Assembly (NCBI GenBank): GCA_022562055.1
Contig: JADFQA010000015.1
Location: 1 to 64,000, forward strand
Direction: 5' to 3'
Length of the DNA: 64,000 bases
Source of the DNA: Acidobacteriota bacterium
GTDB taxonomy: Bacteria > Actinomycetota > Acidimicrobiia > Spongiisociales > UBA5794
The notes beneath the pieces are model-generated. The model had not been told where the DNA came from, did no database searches, and worked only from the letters and a program-made list of their open reading frames with translations. This document shows positions 42,512-51,987 of this stretch, piece after piece; position 1 is the stretch's first letter, and each line of letters begins with the position of its first letter. The translations under genes were made by a program, and so were the position numbers.

Positions 42512-43137
42512 TCGGTCCTTTCGAAAGACAGCAGCCGCAGGAAGATCTGCACAAGAGGGCCGATGCCGACCAGGAACACGACCGTACCGATACCCGCCTG
42601 ACCACCGAGCAGCACACCGACCGACAGAGCGGTCGCTTCGACGATGGTTCTGGCCATGCGAATCGAAAGCCCCTTGCTGGCAAGGCCTGTCATGATCCCA
42701 TCCCTGGGGCCCGGTCCGAGACCCGCCCCGATGTAGAACCCGGAGCCGATGGCGACGGTCACGACCCCGCCGACCATGAGCCCCACGCGACCCGGTAGAG
42801 CTTCCACGTTCGGGACGGCGTTCAGAAACATATCGACGACGACGCCGACCCACATGGCGTTGGCGACCGTGCCGAGGCCCAGCCGCTGCTTCAGTGGAAT
42901 CCACGCAATCAGGACTGCCAGGCCCGTGAGAATGACAACCGTCCCGAATGACAGGCCGGTGCGGTCCGACACTCCTTGATGAAACGCACCCCACGGTGGC
43001 AGACCCAGTTCCGCTCTCACCATCATTCCCACACCGACGCCGAACAGCGTAAGACCGAGGAAGAGACGCCCGAGCCGCTTCGGTAGGTCGCCGTGTCGCG
43101 GCATCGGCAAAAGGAATGTCGACGTGTCAATAGCCAT
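42469..43137 (-). CDS. YczE/YyaS-type integral membrane protein, 222 aa
   Basis: Starts MAIDTSTFLLPM at 43137 (a longer form starts 43164). Five hydrophobic segments: LGRLFLGLTLFGVGVGMMVR, FGTVVILTGLAVLIAWI, LGTVANAMWVGVVVDMFLNA, VGLMVGGVVTVAIGSGFYIG and a C-terminal pair. LGLPPWGAFHQGVSDRTGLS and LGPGPRDGIMTGLA are family motifs. Function unknown; sometimes linked to antibiotic or osmotic contexts. Confidence 0.83.
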   Translation of the reverse strand: MAIDTSTFLLPMPRHGDLPKRLGRLFLGLTLFGVGVGMMVRAELGLPPWGAFHQGVSDRTGLSFGTVVILTGLAVLIAWIPLKQRLGLGTVANAMWVGVVVDMFLNAVPNVEALPGRVGLMVGGVVTVAIGSGFYIGAGLGPGPRDGIMTGLASKGLSIRMARTIVEATALSVGVLLGGQAGIGTVVFLVGIGPLVQIFLRLLSFERTDYSTAPVKKSTITE

Positions 43138-43264
43138 GACAGCGAGCTTAACCGACCCCAACATGCCCTAAGGCGCCATTGAACCTTACGGTATCGACCC
43201 GCTGGCTGATCACGGGTCTCGTTGAGGTTAGCTACCGTCTGACTGTAAACGAGGGAGAACTTCT

Positions 43265-43729
43265 GTGGTTGATTTCACGATCCGTAATGAGGATTACGTC
43301 ACGAGGGTGCGTGATAGTTTCGGGCGTCAAGGGTTCATGGCTTCGCTCAATGCAACGTTGAGCGCGGTGGACCCGGGACGAGTCGAGATCCAAGTTCCGT
43401 TCGAGACGGTGCTCTCCCAGCAGCATGGGTACTTTCACGGCGGCGTCATCGGGGCTGTTGCCGACAACGCCGGTGGTTACTCTACGTTCACGCTGCTCGC
43501 AGCATCGGACTCGATCCTGACGGTCGAGTACAAGCTGAACATCGTTGCTCCAGCAGACGGTGACACGCTGATAGCCCGGGGGCAGGTGCTACGTCCCGGT
43601 CGGACCCTCACGGTCAGCGAAGCGAAAGTCTTTGTGGTGCGCGATGGAGTCGAACGCCTCTGTGCCGTGATGCTTGGCACGTTTATGACTCTGCCCAATA
43701 CATCCGACGAGCCGGCGCAGCCGCGTTGA
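43265..43729 (+). CDS. PaaI-like hotdog thioesterase, 154 aa
   Basis: A hotdog-fold protein. VLSQQHGYFHGGVIGAVADN is the core helix motif with the HGG and the Asp/Asn active-site pattern, then LTVEYKLNIVAPADGDTLIA and LTVSEAKVFVVRDGVERLCA. Such enzymes hydrolyse phenylacetyl- or acyl-CoA. Start GTG 43265 after GGGAGAA. It stands alone between the dap and gat loci. Confidence 0.83.
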   Translation: MVDFTIRNEDYVTRVRDSFGRQGFMASLNATLSAVDPGRVEIQVPFETVLSQQHGYFHGGVIGAVADNAGGYSTFTLLAASDSILTVEYKLNIVAPADGDTLIARGQVLRPGRTLTVSEAKVFVVRDGVERLCAVMLGTFMTLPNTSDEPAQPR

Positions 43730-43783
43730 TCGGGTGCCTACAGATGTGGTTCGACTCGAAGCGGACCAGCTAGCATTTCGCCC

Positions 43784-44074
43784 ATGCCAGTTGAAATAGA
43801 TATTGCAAAGGTCGCTCATCTTGCCCGAATCGACCTGTCAGATGCAGAATTGGCGCAGTATGGCGAGCAGCTAGGTGTCATTCTTGAACACGCCAAACGT
43901 GTCCAGGCTTTGCCGACCGAGGGTGTGGAGCCGACGTCTCACCCGCTGCCCGCAACGAACGCCTTCCGGCCAGATGTGGTCATCCCCTCTCTCACAAATG
44001 AAGAAGCCTTGGCCATGGCACCCGAAGCCGAAGATGGCTACTTCCGGGTTCCCCGAATTATGGGTGAACCGTGA
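43784..44074 (+). CDS. gatC: Asp-tRNA(Asn)/Glu-tRNA(Gln) amidotransferase subunit C
   Basis: A 96-aa subunit. VAHLARIDLSDAELAQYGEQ and VQALPTEGVEPTSHPLPATN followed by FRPDVV are typical GatC signatures. It wraps the A-B interface and ends overlapping gatA by 4 bp (GTGA). Confidence 0.93.
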   Translation: MPVEIDIAKVAHLARIDLSDAELAQYGEQLGVILEHAKRVQALPTEGVEPTSHPLPATNAFRPDVVIPSLTNEEALAMAPEAEDGYFRVPRIMGEP

Positions 44075-45549
44075 CGGATCTTGCAGATCTTTCGATAACC
44101 GAGGCGGGGCGTCAGCTTCGCTCCGGTGACATCAGCGCGGTTGACCTTTGGGAAGCGACTGTGACCCGGCTCGCGTATACGGAGCCCCACCTCCACGCGT
44201 TCCTTCAGGTTGATCGGATCAGCGCCCGTGCCGGCGCGCACGCGGCTGACGCCGCGTTCAAAGCCGGGGAAGATGCAGGACCCCTCCAGGGTATCCCCAT
44301 CGCGCTTAAAGACAACATGTGCACCAAGGGTCTCGCGACAACCGCCTCATCGAAGATGCTTGAGGGGTGGGTGCCACCGTACGACGGAACCGCAGTCGCG
44401 AAGTTGCGTAGCTGCGGCACCGTATTCGTCGGGAAAACCAACCTCGACGAGTTCGCCATGGGCTCCTCGACCGAAAACTCGGCGTTTGGGACCACACGAA
44501 ATCCGTGGAACACCGACCGTGTACCCGGGGGGTCATCGGGCGGGTCGGCTGCAAGCGTCGCGGCCGGCGCCGCGTTCGGTGCGTTTGGTTCAGACACCGG
44601 AGGTTCAATCCGTCAACCTGCCGCGTTCTGCGGTGTCATCGGGATGAAACCCACCTATGGCCTCGTGTCCCGTTACGGGTTGATAGCGTTCGCCTCGTCA
44701 CTGGACCAGATTGGGCCGTTTGCGCGGTCGGTCGAGGATGCGACGTTGCTCCTTGGTGCGGTGGCGGGCCAAGACATTCGTGACGCAACTTCATACAGAG
44801 GCGAGTATCCCAAACTCGACGACGGCCTGAACCTTGGGGTCAAGGGGTTGCGAATCGGCATCGTCAAGGAACTGATGGTCGATGAAATCGACGTCGAGAT
44901 TCGCGACGCCACCCTGGCAATGGCGGACAAGCTTTCCGACGCTGGCGCCGAAGTTGTCGAAGTTGGACTCCCGTCGAGCGAGTATGCGTTGTCGGCCTAC
45001 TACATCATTGCGCCAGCTGAGTGTTCTGCAAACCTTGCCCGTTTTGACGGCGTGCGGTACGGGAATCGCGTCGATGGCGCCACGACCGAAGAGATGATGG
45101 GCAAGACACGAGCTGCCGGGTTCGGTCCCGAGGTCATCCGACGCATCTTGCTCGGCACTTACGCACTTTCTGCCGGGTATTACGACGCGTTTTACGGCCA
45201 GGCACAACGTGTCCGGACCTTGGTCAGACGAGATTTTGCCAAGGCGTATGAGCAGACGGACGTTTTGATCTCGCCGACCACACCATCGACGGCGTTTGCG
45301 GTAGGCGCAAAGTCCGACGATCCAATGGCGATGTACTACTCCGATGTCTGCACGATTCCGTCGAACCTTGCGGGCGACCCGTCGATCTCGATTCCGATCA
45401 GCCTCGACAGCCAAGGTCTGCCGGTCGGGTTCCAGGTGATGGCTCCGGCACTCGCCGAGTCGATGCTGTTTCGGGTGGCTGCCGAGGTCGAGAGACTCGC
45501 CGAATTCTCTGATCGCCCGGCGCTCGCAGTATCAAAGGAGGCCGTGTAG
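44071..45549 (+). CDS. gatA: Asp-tRNA(Asn)/Glu-tRNA(Gln) amidotransferase subunit A
   Basis: The glutaminase subunit, 492 aa. The amidase triad is intact: Lys in LQGIPIALKDNM, cis-Ser in SDTGGSIRQPAAFCG, nucleophilic Ser in GGSSGGSAASVAAG. It liberates ammonia from Gln for GatB. The GTG start overlaps gatC and the stop overlaps gatB by one base. Confidence 0.95.
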   Translation: MTDLADLSITEAGRQLRSGDISAVDLWEATVTRLAYTEPHLHAFLQVDRISARAGAHAADAAFKAGEDAGPLQGIPIALKDNMCTKGLATTASSKMLEGWVPPYDGTAVAKLRSCGTVFVGKTNLDEFAMGSSTENSAFGTTRNPWNTDRVPGGSSGGSAASVAAGAAFGAFGSDTGGSIRQPAAFCGVIGMKPTYGLVSRYGLIAFASSLDQIGPFARSVEDATLLLGAVAGQDIRDATSYRGEYPKLDDGLNLGVKGLRIGIVKELMVDEIDVEIRDATLAMADKLSDAGAEVVEVGLPSSEYALSAYYIIAPAECSANLARFDGVRYGNRVDGATTEEMMGKTRAAGFGPEVIRRILLGTYALSAGYYDAFYGQAQRVRTLVRRDFAKAYEQTDVLISPTTPSTAFAVGAKSDDPMAMYYSDVCTIPSNLAGDPSISIPISLDSQGLPVGFQVMAPALAESMLFRVAAEVERLAEFSDRPALAVSKEAV

Positions 45550-46997
45550 TGGTCGCCTGGGAAGCCGTTATCGGCATTGAGACTCACGTCGAGTTGCAGA
45601 CAAAGTCAAAGATGTTCTGCGGGTGCGCTGTCTCGTTCGGCGATGCGCCGAACACGAATACTTGTCCGGTGTGTCTGGCCTTGCCGGGCGCGATTCCTGT
45701 GCCCAACAAGGAGGCGATCGAGGGCATCGTCAAGATCGGGACCGCGCTCGATTCCACGATCAACAAGGATTCACTGTTCTACCGCAAGAACTACTTTTAC
45801 CCTGACCTGCCGAAGAACTATCAGATCAGCCAGTACACGTTTCCGGTGTGCGAGTTCGGCAAACTCGAGATTCAGGTGGATGGAGAGCCGTTCACCGTCG
45901 GTATCACGCGGGTCCACATGGAGGAGGACACCGGGAAGAGCCGCCACGTTGGTGAGGGCGGCCGCATCCACGAGGCCAGCCATTCGTTGCTTGACTTCAA
46001 CCGATCCGGCGTCCCGCTCGTCGAGATTGTGACCGAGCCCGACATTCGTACCGCCGAACAGGCCAGGGCGTACGGTGCTGAGATTCAGAGAATCGTTCGC
46101 ACCCTCGGTGTCTCAGACGCACGCCTTGAGGAGGGTTCGATGCGGTTTGATGCCAACGTCTCGGTGCGGCGCGGACCAGACGCCGAGCTCGGCACAAGAA
46201 CAGAGACGAAGAACGTGAACTCTCTGCGGTCGCTCCAGCGGGCGATCGAGTTCGAGATTGATCGGCAGATCAAGGTTCTCGAGGACGGCGGGTCGATCAT
46301 TCAAGAGACACGTCATTGGAACGAGGACAAGGGCGTCACGATCAGTATGCGCATCAAGGAGGAGTCCGAGGACTATCGGTACTTCCAAGAGCCCGACATG
46401 CTGCCGCTCGAGATCGACGAACAGTGGCAGGCAAGGGTGAAGGCCGGCCAGCCAGAACTTCCCGCCGAGACACGTATGCGCCTTGTTGAGCTCGGCACCG
46501 ATCTGCATACCGCAGAGTTGCTTGCCGACGACCCAAGTCTCAGGACTCTCTTTGATCGTGCGGTAAATGAGGGTGCTGATGGCAAGCAAACGGGGATTTG
46601 GTTAACCCAGGAAGTGGTTGCGTACCTTCGCCGTGAGGAGAAGTCGTTGGGCGGGACCTCTCTGTCGAGCGCCCACTTGGTGGAGCTGGCAGCCATGGTG
46701 TCCGCTGGCGACCTCTCGTCGACGGCCGCAAAAGAAGTACTCATCGGGGTGCTTTCCGGTGAGGGGACACCTCGAGCGATCGCCGAGGCAAGGGATCTCA
46801 TCCAGATTTCGGACACGGGCTTCCTCGAAACCGAACTCGACAGCGTGATCGCCGACAACGCAGATGCGTTTGCGAAGCTGTTGCACGGTGACTCGAAGAT
46901 GATCGGCTTCTTTGTCGGCCAAATCATGAGACGCACCGGTGGCAAGGCCGACCCCCGCATGGTATCCGAGATGGTCAGGAACCGGGCCAACGGATAG
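45549..46997 (+). CDS. gatB: Asp-tRNA(Asn)/Glu-tRNA(Gln) amidotransferase subunit B
   Basis: The kinase/amidase subunit, 482 aa. VIGIETHVELQTKSKMFCGC includes part of the zinc site with CPVCLALPG. EDTGKSRHVGEGGRIHEASH and LLDFNRSGVPLVEIVTEPD are the signature. The C-terminal YqeY-like tail (MIGFFVGQIMRRTGGKADPR) binds tRNA. With gltX and tRNA-Gln in the same window it provides transamidation of misacylated Glu-tRNA(Gln). GTG start. Confidence 0.95.
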   Translation: MVAWEAVIGIETHVELQTKSKMFCGCAVSFGDAPNTNTCPVCLALPGAIPVPNKEAIEGIVKIGTALDSTINKDSLFYRKNYFYPDLPKNYQISQYTFPVCEFGKLEIQVDGEPFTVGITRVHMEEDTGKSRHVGEGGRIHEASHSLLDFNRSGVPLVEIVTEPDIRTAEQARAYGAEIQRIVRTLGVSDARLEEGSMRFDANVSVRRGPDAELGTRTETKNVNSLRSLQRAIEFEIDRQIKVLEDGGSIIQETRHWNEDKGVTISMRIKEESEDYRYFQEPDMLPLEIDEQWQARVKAGQPELPAETRMRLVELGTDLHTAELLADDPSLRTLFDRAVNEGADGKQTGIWLTQEVVAYLRREEKSLGGTSLSSAHLVELAAMVSAGDLSSTAAKEVLIGVLSGEGTPRAIAEARDLIQISDTGFLETELDSVIADNADAFAKLLHGDSKMIGFFVGQIMRRTGGKADPRMVSEMVRNRANG

Positions 46998-47632
46998 TGC
47001 TTACCGGCGTCATCTTCGACTGTGACGGGGTGCTCGTCGACTCAGAGCCGTTGGCCGAGGAGGCCTGGGCACATGTGTTGAGTACGCATGGCGCAACTAT
47101 GACGACCGACGACGTGAGAGCCGTTGCCGGCACAAGTTCGACCGATACTTACGACTATTTTGCTCGTTCCACCAACCTTCCGCCATATTCCGAAGTAGCG
47201 TCAGCGGTGGACGCGTATCTCCTTCCGGCGCTGGCGGACCGCCTCGAGCCTTTTGCTGATGCGGTTGCGACCGTGCGAGCACTCGCTGCCGAAGGTGTCC
47301 CTCTGGCAGTCGCATCGTCGTCGAACCGTCGCGAGCTCGACATGAAGTTGGCAAAATTCGATCTTGCCAGACACTTCGATTACGTGATCGCGGGTGACGA
47401 GGTTGCATTCGGGAAACCCGCCCCTGACCTGTATGTGGGCGCGGCCTCCGGCCTCGGCGTTGACCCGCGTTCATGCCTCGCGGTCGAGGATTCGGTCCAC
47501 GGCGCAAAGGCCGCCCACGCTGCGGGGATGCGGGTCGTGCTCATCGATCGCGTCGGCATCATTCCCGCCGACTGGTCGACGGTTTCGTCCATCGATCCCG
47601 AATTCATAAAAACCTGGTTGGGCCTTGCGTAA
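46997..47632 (+). CDS. HAD-superfamily phosphatase/phosphomutase, 211 aa
   Basis: LTGVIFDCDGVLVDSEPLAE is motif I (DxDG), VPLAVASSSNRRELDMKL motif II, GDEVAFGKPAPDLYVGAA motif III (Lys), and CLAVEDSVHGAKAAHAAGMR motif IV. The cap resembles beta-phosphoglucomutase/GPH-like enzymes. It starts GTG 46997 one base inside the gatB stop, so it is part of the gat operon; the substrate is unknown and the association may be only transcriptional. Confidence 0.85.
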   Translation: MLTGVIFDCDGVLVDSEPLAEEAWAHVLSTHGATMTTDDVRAVAGTSSTDTYDYFARSTNLPPYSEVASAVDAYLLPALADRLEPFADAVATVRALAAEGVPLAVASSSNRRELDMKLAKFDLARHFDYVIAGDEVAFGKPAPDLYVGAASGLGVDPRSCLAVEDSVHGAKAAHAAGMRVVLIDRVGIIPADWSTVSSIDPEFIKTWLGLA

Positions 47633-47708
47633 GTGCCGGCTTCGATGTTCGGCACACCTTGGAATCAGGCACAACATTTCGTATCACGAGGGGCCAGAAC
47701 ATGTTTGG

Positions 47709-50480
47709 CTAGCCGGTGTTGCGGAGGCCTGCAGCTAGGCCGTTTACTGTCAGCAGCAGGGCGCGCCTCAGGTCGGGGTCTACGACGTCAGATTTGCGAA
47801 CACGCTGGAGCAGCGACACCTGTAGGTAGCTGATGGGGTCGAGGTAGCGATCTCGCACCGCAAGCGTGTGACGTAGCGTCGGGTATCGGTCAATCAGAGC
47901 ATCCCCGCCGGTGATGAGGAGAATCTGCTCGAGTGTCTGGTTGAACTCGTGCTCTATCACATCGAACAGACCCGCCGACTCGGGTTTTGCGAGCGCGTCG
48001 ACGTAGCGGGCTGCAATCGTAAGGTCGGTCTTGGCCACCGTCATCTCGACGTTTGAGATGAACGCCTGGAAGAAGGACCACTCTCGATACATTTCGTCGA
48101 TAAGGTCGCCGTGGCCTGCCTCGCGAGCCGCGCTCAGGCCCGCTCCGACCCCAAACCAACCGGGAATGATTTGACGTGACTGCGTCCAGCCGAACACCCA
48201 CGGGATCGCCCTCAGTCCGCCAAGGCCGACGTTGTCCGTGCCGCCGCCGGGGCGCTTCGATGGGCGCGACCCAATGTTCATCGAAGCGAGTTCGTTCACG
48301 GGTGTCGATGTCAAAAAGTAATCAACCAGACGGGGGTCGTCGATCAGCGACCGGTACGCTTCGTATGCGGGATCGCTAATCGCGGACATGGCGGTGTCCC
48401 AGCGCTCGAGAACGTCCGGCTCTCGTCGAGAACTTTGATGGAACACCGTTGCTTCTAGTGTTGCCGCAAGCGCAAGTTCCATGTTGTCAGCGGCGAGCCT
48501 GGGAAGGCCATATTTGTCGGCGATGACCTCACCCTGCTCGGTGATCTTGATGCGGCCGTGGATGGTGCCCCACGGCTGCGCCATGATCGCCTCACCTGTG
48601 GGGCCACCCCCGCGGCCAACAGTTCCACCGCGACCGTGGAATAGCACGAGCTCGATTCCGTACTTGATCGCGACATCGCGAAGGGAACGTGAGCACCGGT
48701 ACAGCTCCCACTGGGACGTTGTTATGCCACCGTGTTTGTTCGAGTCTGAATAGCCGAGCATGACCTCCTGGCGATCTCCGCGCAGGCGAACCAATTCACG
48801 GTACGGCGCCGCAGAAAGCAGCTTGTCCATGATGAGGTGGGCGTTGCGTACCTCATCGATCGTTTCGAACAGTGGGACGAATCCGATGGATGCGACACCC
48901 GCTGTGAGGTCAACGAGTCCTGCATCGCGGGCCAGCACCGCAGCAGCGAGCACGTCGTCCGCCCCGCGCGTTTCCGAGATGATGTACGACTCGATCACGT
49001 CAGGTCCGAAACGTTTTAGTGCGCGCCGTACGGTGTGAAAGATCTCCAAAGTCCTCGCAAGGTCATCCGGTAGTTCTGAGGCAAGCGTGCTCAATGGTCT
49101 TCCGCCTGCGAGTTCATGGGTGAGGAGGGCGACCCTATTGTCGAGGTCCATATCGGTGTATCCGGGCTGGCCGACGCGGTCGAGTAGGTGGCTGATCAGT
49201 GCAGTGTGGCGGTCGGCATGCTCGCGAATGTCCATGGTGGCGAGTCGGAATCCGAAGGCGGCTGTCCGTCGCATGAGGCGGGCGACGAGTCCTCCAGCTA
49301 TCAGTTCGCCGTTGTTTTCCATCAGGCTGTCGTGCATCAGCTCGAGGTCAGAGAGAAATGCTCCGGCCTCTAGGTAGTCGACACCGGGCTCGTGTGTGCC
49401 GTCGGTTGCGATTCGATGTCGGGTATTGAGCAGTCGCTGATAGATAAACGCACACTTCTGGCGGTATGGCTCTCCGGCGGACAGCGCTTGATACTTGCGC
49501 GCGGTCTCGGGGAGCGCAACTGAGTCAGTAACCAACGATTCCGTAAGGCTGCTGCTGACCTCCGTGTGGAAGTCGGAGGAACTCAACGCGGCGGAGAGTT
49601 CTTCGACGGCTTTGGTGAGGCCACGCAGCGCTCGATCGTGCTGAAGAACAAGGATCTCGAACGTCACCGAAGGTGTCACGTTGGGGTTGCCGTCGCGATC
49701 CCCGCCAACCCAAGTGCCGAACGACACGGGTGCGAGCGTAGGCGGGTAGTCGAGGTCGAGGCGCGTCATCTGGTGTGCGAACTCGTCGAATAGGTCGCCC
49801 GCAACCTGGCTGAAAATCTGGTCGAAGTAGTAGATCGCTGAACGGGCCTCGTCGACCGGTGTCGGCCGCTCATCGCGGAGTTCATTGGTTTGCCAAATGA
49901 GGTCGATGTGCTCGGCGATTCGTCGGACTAGCCGTGCCTTGTCCGTTGCGGAGAGCCGGGCGTCAGAGCGTTTGTTGAGAAGGACCGCGATGGCTGTTGT
50001 CTTGGAGAGAATTGACCGCCTCGCAGCTTCTGTGGGATGGGCGGTGAACACCGGCCGGAGATCGAGACTCTCTACGGCAGCTTGAAGGTTGTCGTTCCCA
50101 ACATGATCTGAATCTAATATCGCATCGACTACTCGCTCGAGTTGACCGCTACCTGCAGAGCCCCGCTGGGTGTCTTCGTCGAGGCGGTGTGTTTGCTCGG
50201 CAACGTTGGCGAGGTAGAAAAATACAGTGAACGCACGGACGAGCGACATTGTTGTGTCGATATCAAGATCGGCGAGGAGGTCGGTGAGATCCTTTGTTGC
50301 GGACAGGTCCGCCGGCTGGTCTCCGGCTCCGCGGATCAGCTTGGTGTACTTGCGAACTTCCTCGACGAGCGCCAGCAGTTGCGGGCCTTCTTGGCGCACC
50401 AGCGTCTCACCTAGGAGGTCTCCGAGCAGTCTGATGTCAAGGCGAAGTGACGCGTCCCGGCTCTCGCTTGTGTCTTCCAT
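47709..50480 (-). CDS. ppc: Phosphoenolpyruvate carboxylase, 923 aa
   Basis: Anaplerotic enzyme forming oxaloacetate from PEP and bicarbonate. Motifs: LRPVFTAHPTEAARRSIL (catalytic His), GYSDSNKHGGITTSQWEL (Lys/Asp region), LVLFHGRGGTVGRGGGPTGE (Gly-rich loop) and the C-terminal LAAGLRNTG. Length is standard. N-terminal LLGDLLGETLVRQEGPQLLA is usual. Stand-alone gene on the minus strand; it feeds aspartate and hence the dap pathway encoded nearby. Confidence 0.95.
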   Translation of the reverse strand: MEDTSESRDASLRLDIRLLGDLLGETLVRQEGPQLLALVEEVRKYTKLIRGAGDQPADLSATKDLTDLLADLDIDTTMSLVRAFTVFFYLANVAEQTHRLDEDTQRGSAGSGQLERVVDAILDSDHVGNDNLQAAVESLDLRPVFTAHPTEAARRSILSKTTAIAVLLNKRSDARLSATDKARLVRRIAEHIDLIWQTNELRDERPTPVDEARSAIYYFDQIFSQVAGDLFDEFAHQMTRLDLDYPPTLAPVSFGTWVGGDRDGNPNVTPSVTFEILVLQHDRALRGLTKAVEELSAALSSSDFHTEVSSSLTESLVTDSVALPETARKYQALSAGEPYRQKCAFIYQRLLNTRHRIATDGTHEPGVDYLEAGAFLSDLELMHDSLMENNGELIAGGLVARLMRRTAAFGFRLATMDIREHADRHTALISHLLDRVGQPGYTDMDLDNRVALLTHELAGGRPLSTLASELPDDLARTLEIFHTVRRALKRFGPDVIESYIISETRGADDVLAAAVLARDAGLVDLTAGVASIGFVPLFETIDEVRNAHLIMDKLLSAAPYRELVRLRGDRQEVMLGYSDSNKHGGITTSQWELYRCSRSLRDVAIKYGIELVLFHGRGGTVGRGGGPTGEAIMAQPWGTIHGRIKITEQGEVIADKYGLPRLAADNMELALAATLEATVFHQSSRREPDVLERWDTAMSAISDPAYEAYRSLIDDPRLVDYFLTSTPVNELASMNIGSRPSKRPGGGTDNVGLGGLRAIPWVFGWTQSRQIIPGWFGVGAGLSAAREAGHGDLIDEMYREWSFFQAFISNVEMTVAKTDLTIAARYVDALAKPESAGLFDVIEHEFNQTLEQILLITGGDALIDRYPTLRHTLAVRDRYLDPISYLQVSLLQRVRKSDVVDPDLRRALLLTVNGLAAGLRNTG

Positions 50481-50508
50481 GAGCTAGGAGCGTAGCCTGC
50501 GTCAACGC

Positions 50509-50901
50509 TCAGGAATCCTCGTTGTTCTTCAGATAGAAGTGCCGTTCTGCCGCAACCCAGAGAGTGCGTGAGAAGGGCCAGAAGAGTAGAGGAACTGCAA
50601 GGTTCGTGGCCAGCATTATCGCTGTGAGTTTCCCGACAGGGATGTCTGGCCAAGTGATGACAAGGGATGTGAGCAATACCACCAGGAATACGGCTTCGGT
50701 CACGCCGAAGTTAATCATCATCGCGCCCAGGAAGTAGCCGTTCTCGCGTTCGAAGTGGAGACCGCAATTCGGGCAGTCTTCGTGTTGCTCGAACCAGCGG
50801 GGGAACAGTCTGCCACCTCCGCACCGCGAGCACTTCTTACGAATCCCGCGAGTGATTTTACGGGTAAGGGATGGGGGATCGGTGAACGATGTCGTAGCCA
50901 T
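50509..50901 (-). CDS. DUF983 membrane protein, 130 aa
   Basis: Starts MATTSFTDPPSLTRKI at 50901 (or 50910). A zinc-ribbon-like pair KKCSRCGGGRLFPRWF and EDCPNCGLHFERENGYFLGA is followed by two membrane helices (TEAVFLVVLLTSLVITW; LTAIMLATNLAVPLLFWPFS). This is the DUF983 pattern. Function unknown. Confidence 0.83.
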   Translation of the reverse strand: MATTSFTDPPSLTRKITRGIRKKCSRCGGGRLFPRWFEQHEDCPNCGLHFERENGYFLGAMMINFGVTEAVFLVVLLTSLVITWPDIPVGKLTAIMLATNLAVPLLFWPFSRTLWVAAERHFYLKNNEDS

Positions 50902-50959
50902 CGAGTGCACGATAGCTTCTATCCAATGCGTCCCACGATTGTTCGGTTACGATGTGGAA

Positions 50960-51283
50960 ATGCAAACCTTATGGTTCCATCTCGAAGATCTGCCCCCAGA
51001 AGTAGTTGAGAATTTGTCAGACGACATCGTTCAGCGGTTCAAGAGCGGCGTGATTCACAAAATCCCCAAGGACGCGTTCGATCTCCTGCCTGATCGCGCG
51101 CAGAACCTTGTGCCGGCGGGTCTCGTTGAGACGAACCCGAAGTTCGCCCTGGTCCTTGCAGCCATAGGTGTTCTTGGTGTCATTGGGCTCGTCTATTCGA
51201 TCGTGAAATCGACGATCAAGATCGCGGTTCTCTCGGGGGTTGTCGCTTTCGGAGCTTGGTACTTTTTCTTCCAGAGCCAGTAA
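50960..51283 (+). CDS. Hypothetical membrane-tail protein, 107 aa
   Basis: From ATG 50960 (MQTLWFHLEDLPPEVVENLS) an N-terminal helical part leads to two hydrophobic helices at the C-terminus (FALVLAAIGVLGVIGLVYSI; IAVLSGVVAFGAWYFFFQSQ). Ends two bases before tupB, so it may be cotranscribed. No family recognised. Confidence 0.6.
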   Translation: MQTLWFHLEDLPPEVVENLSDDIVQRFKSGVIHKIPKDAFDLLPDRAQNLVPAGLVETNPKFALVLAAIGVLGVIGLVYSIVKSTIKIAVLSGVVAFGAWYFFFQSQ

Positions 51284-51285
51284 AC

Positions 51286-51987
51286 ATGGGTTTTCTCGGT
51301 GACGTTCTCCGGGAGACCCTCGACTTCTTCCGAGGATCGGGGGCGGATCTCACCTCGGTTGTGATAAGAACCGTATGGATCGCCATATCGGCAACGCTCG
51401 GTGCCGTTGTGTTGGGTGTGCCGCTCGGTGTGATTCTCGGGAGGACCCGGTTTGTCGGCCGGACGCTTGTGATGACCCTCGTTAACACGGCCATGGCCCT
51501 TCCGCCGGTGTTGGTTGGGCTGGTTCTGTTGCTGCTGATTTGGCCCGCCGGTCCCCTCGGTGGTCTGAACATTTTGTTCACGCCCGCCGCAATGGTGATC
51601 GCCCAGGTAGTACTGGCCACACCGATCGTGATTGGGCTCACTGCTGCCGCAGTAGGTTCGCTTCCGGCTCCTGCCGTCGAGTTCGTGAGTTCGCTGCAGC
51701 TGAACGCAGTGACACGATTCAGGGTGTATGTAACGGAGGCCTGGCCGCAGATCTTGGCGGCAGTCGCAACTGGGTTTGGCCGCGTGATCGCCGAGGTTGG
51801 CGCTGTGCTGCTTGTTGGCGGAAACATCGTTGGCGAGACGCGTGTTTTGACCACGGCGATTGTTCAAGAGACACGTCAGGCGAGGTTCGGTGCTGCTCTC
51901 GCGCTCGGCGGGGTGCTCCTTGTGGTTGCATTGTTTACGAACGGTGTACTGACGTGGTTGCAGGTAAAGGGAGAGCGCGATGGCTAG
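51286..51987 (+). CDS. tupB: Tungstate ABC transporter permease, 233 aa
   Basis: Starts ATG 51286 (MGFLGDVLRETLDFFRGSGA). Five or six membrane segments with the ABC permease loop FVSSLQLNAVTRFRVYVTEA. IAEVGAVLLVGGNIVGETRV is characteristic of TupB/MolB-type permeases for oxyanions. It overlaps tupC by 8 bp. Confidence 0.88.
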   Translation: MGFLGDVLRETLDFFRGSGADLTSVVIRTVWIAISATLGAVVLGVPLGVILGRTRFVGRTLVMTLVNTAMALPPVLVGLVLLLLIWPAGPLGGLNILFTPAAMVIAQVVLATPIVIGLTAAAVGSLPAPAVEFVSSLQLNAVTRFRVYVTEAWPQILAAVATGFGRVIAEVGAVLLVGGNIVGETRVLTTAIVQETRQARFGAALALGGVLLVVALFTNGVLTWLQVKGERDG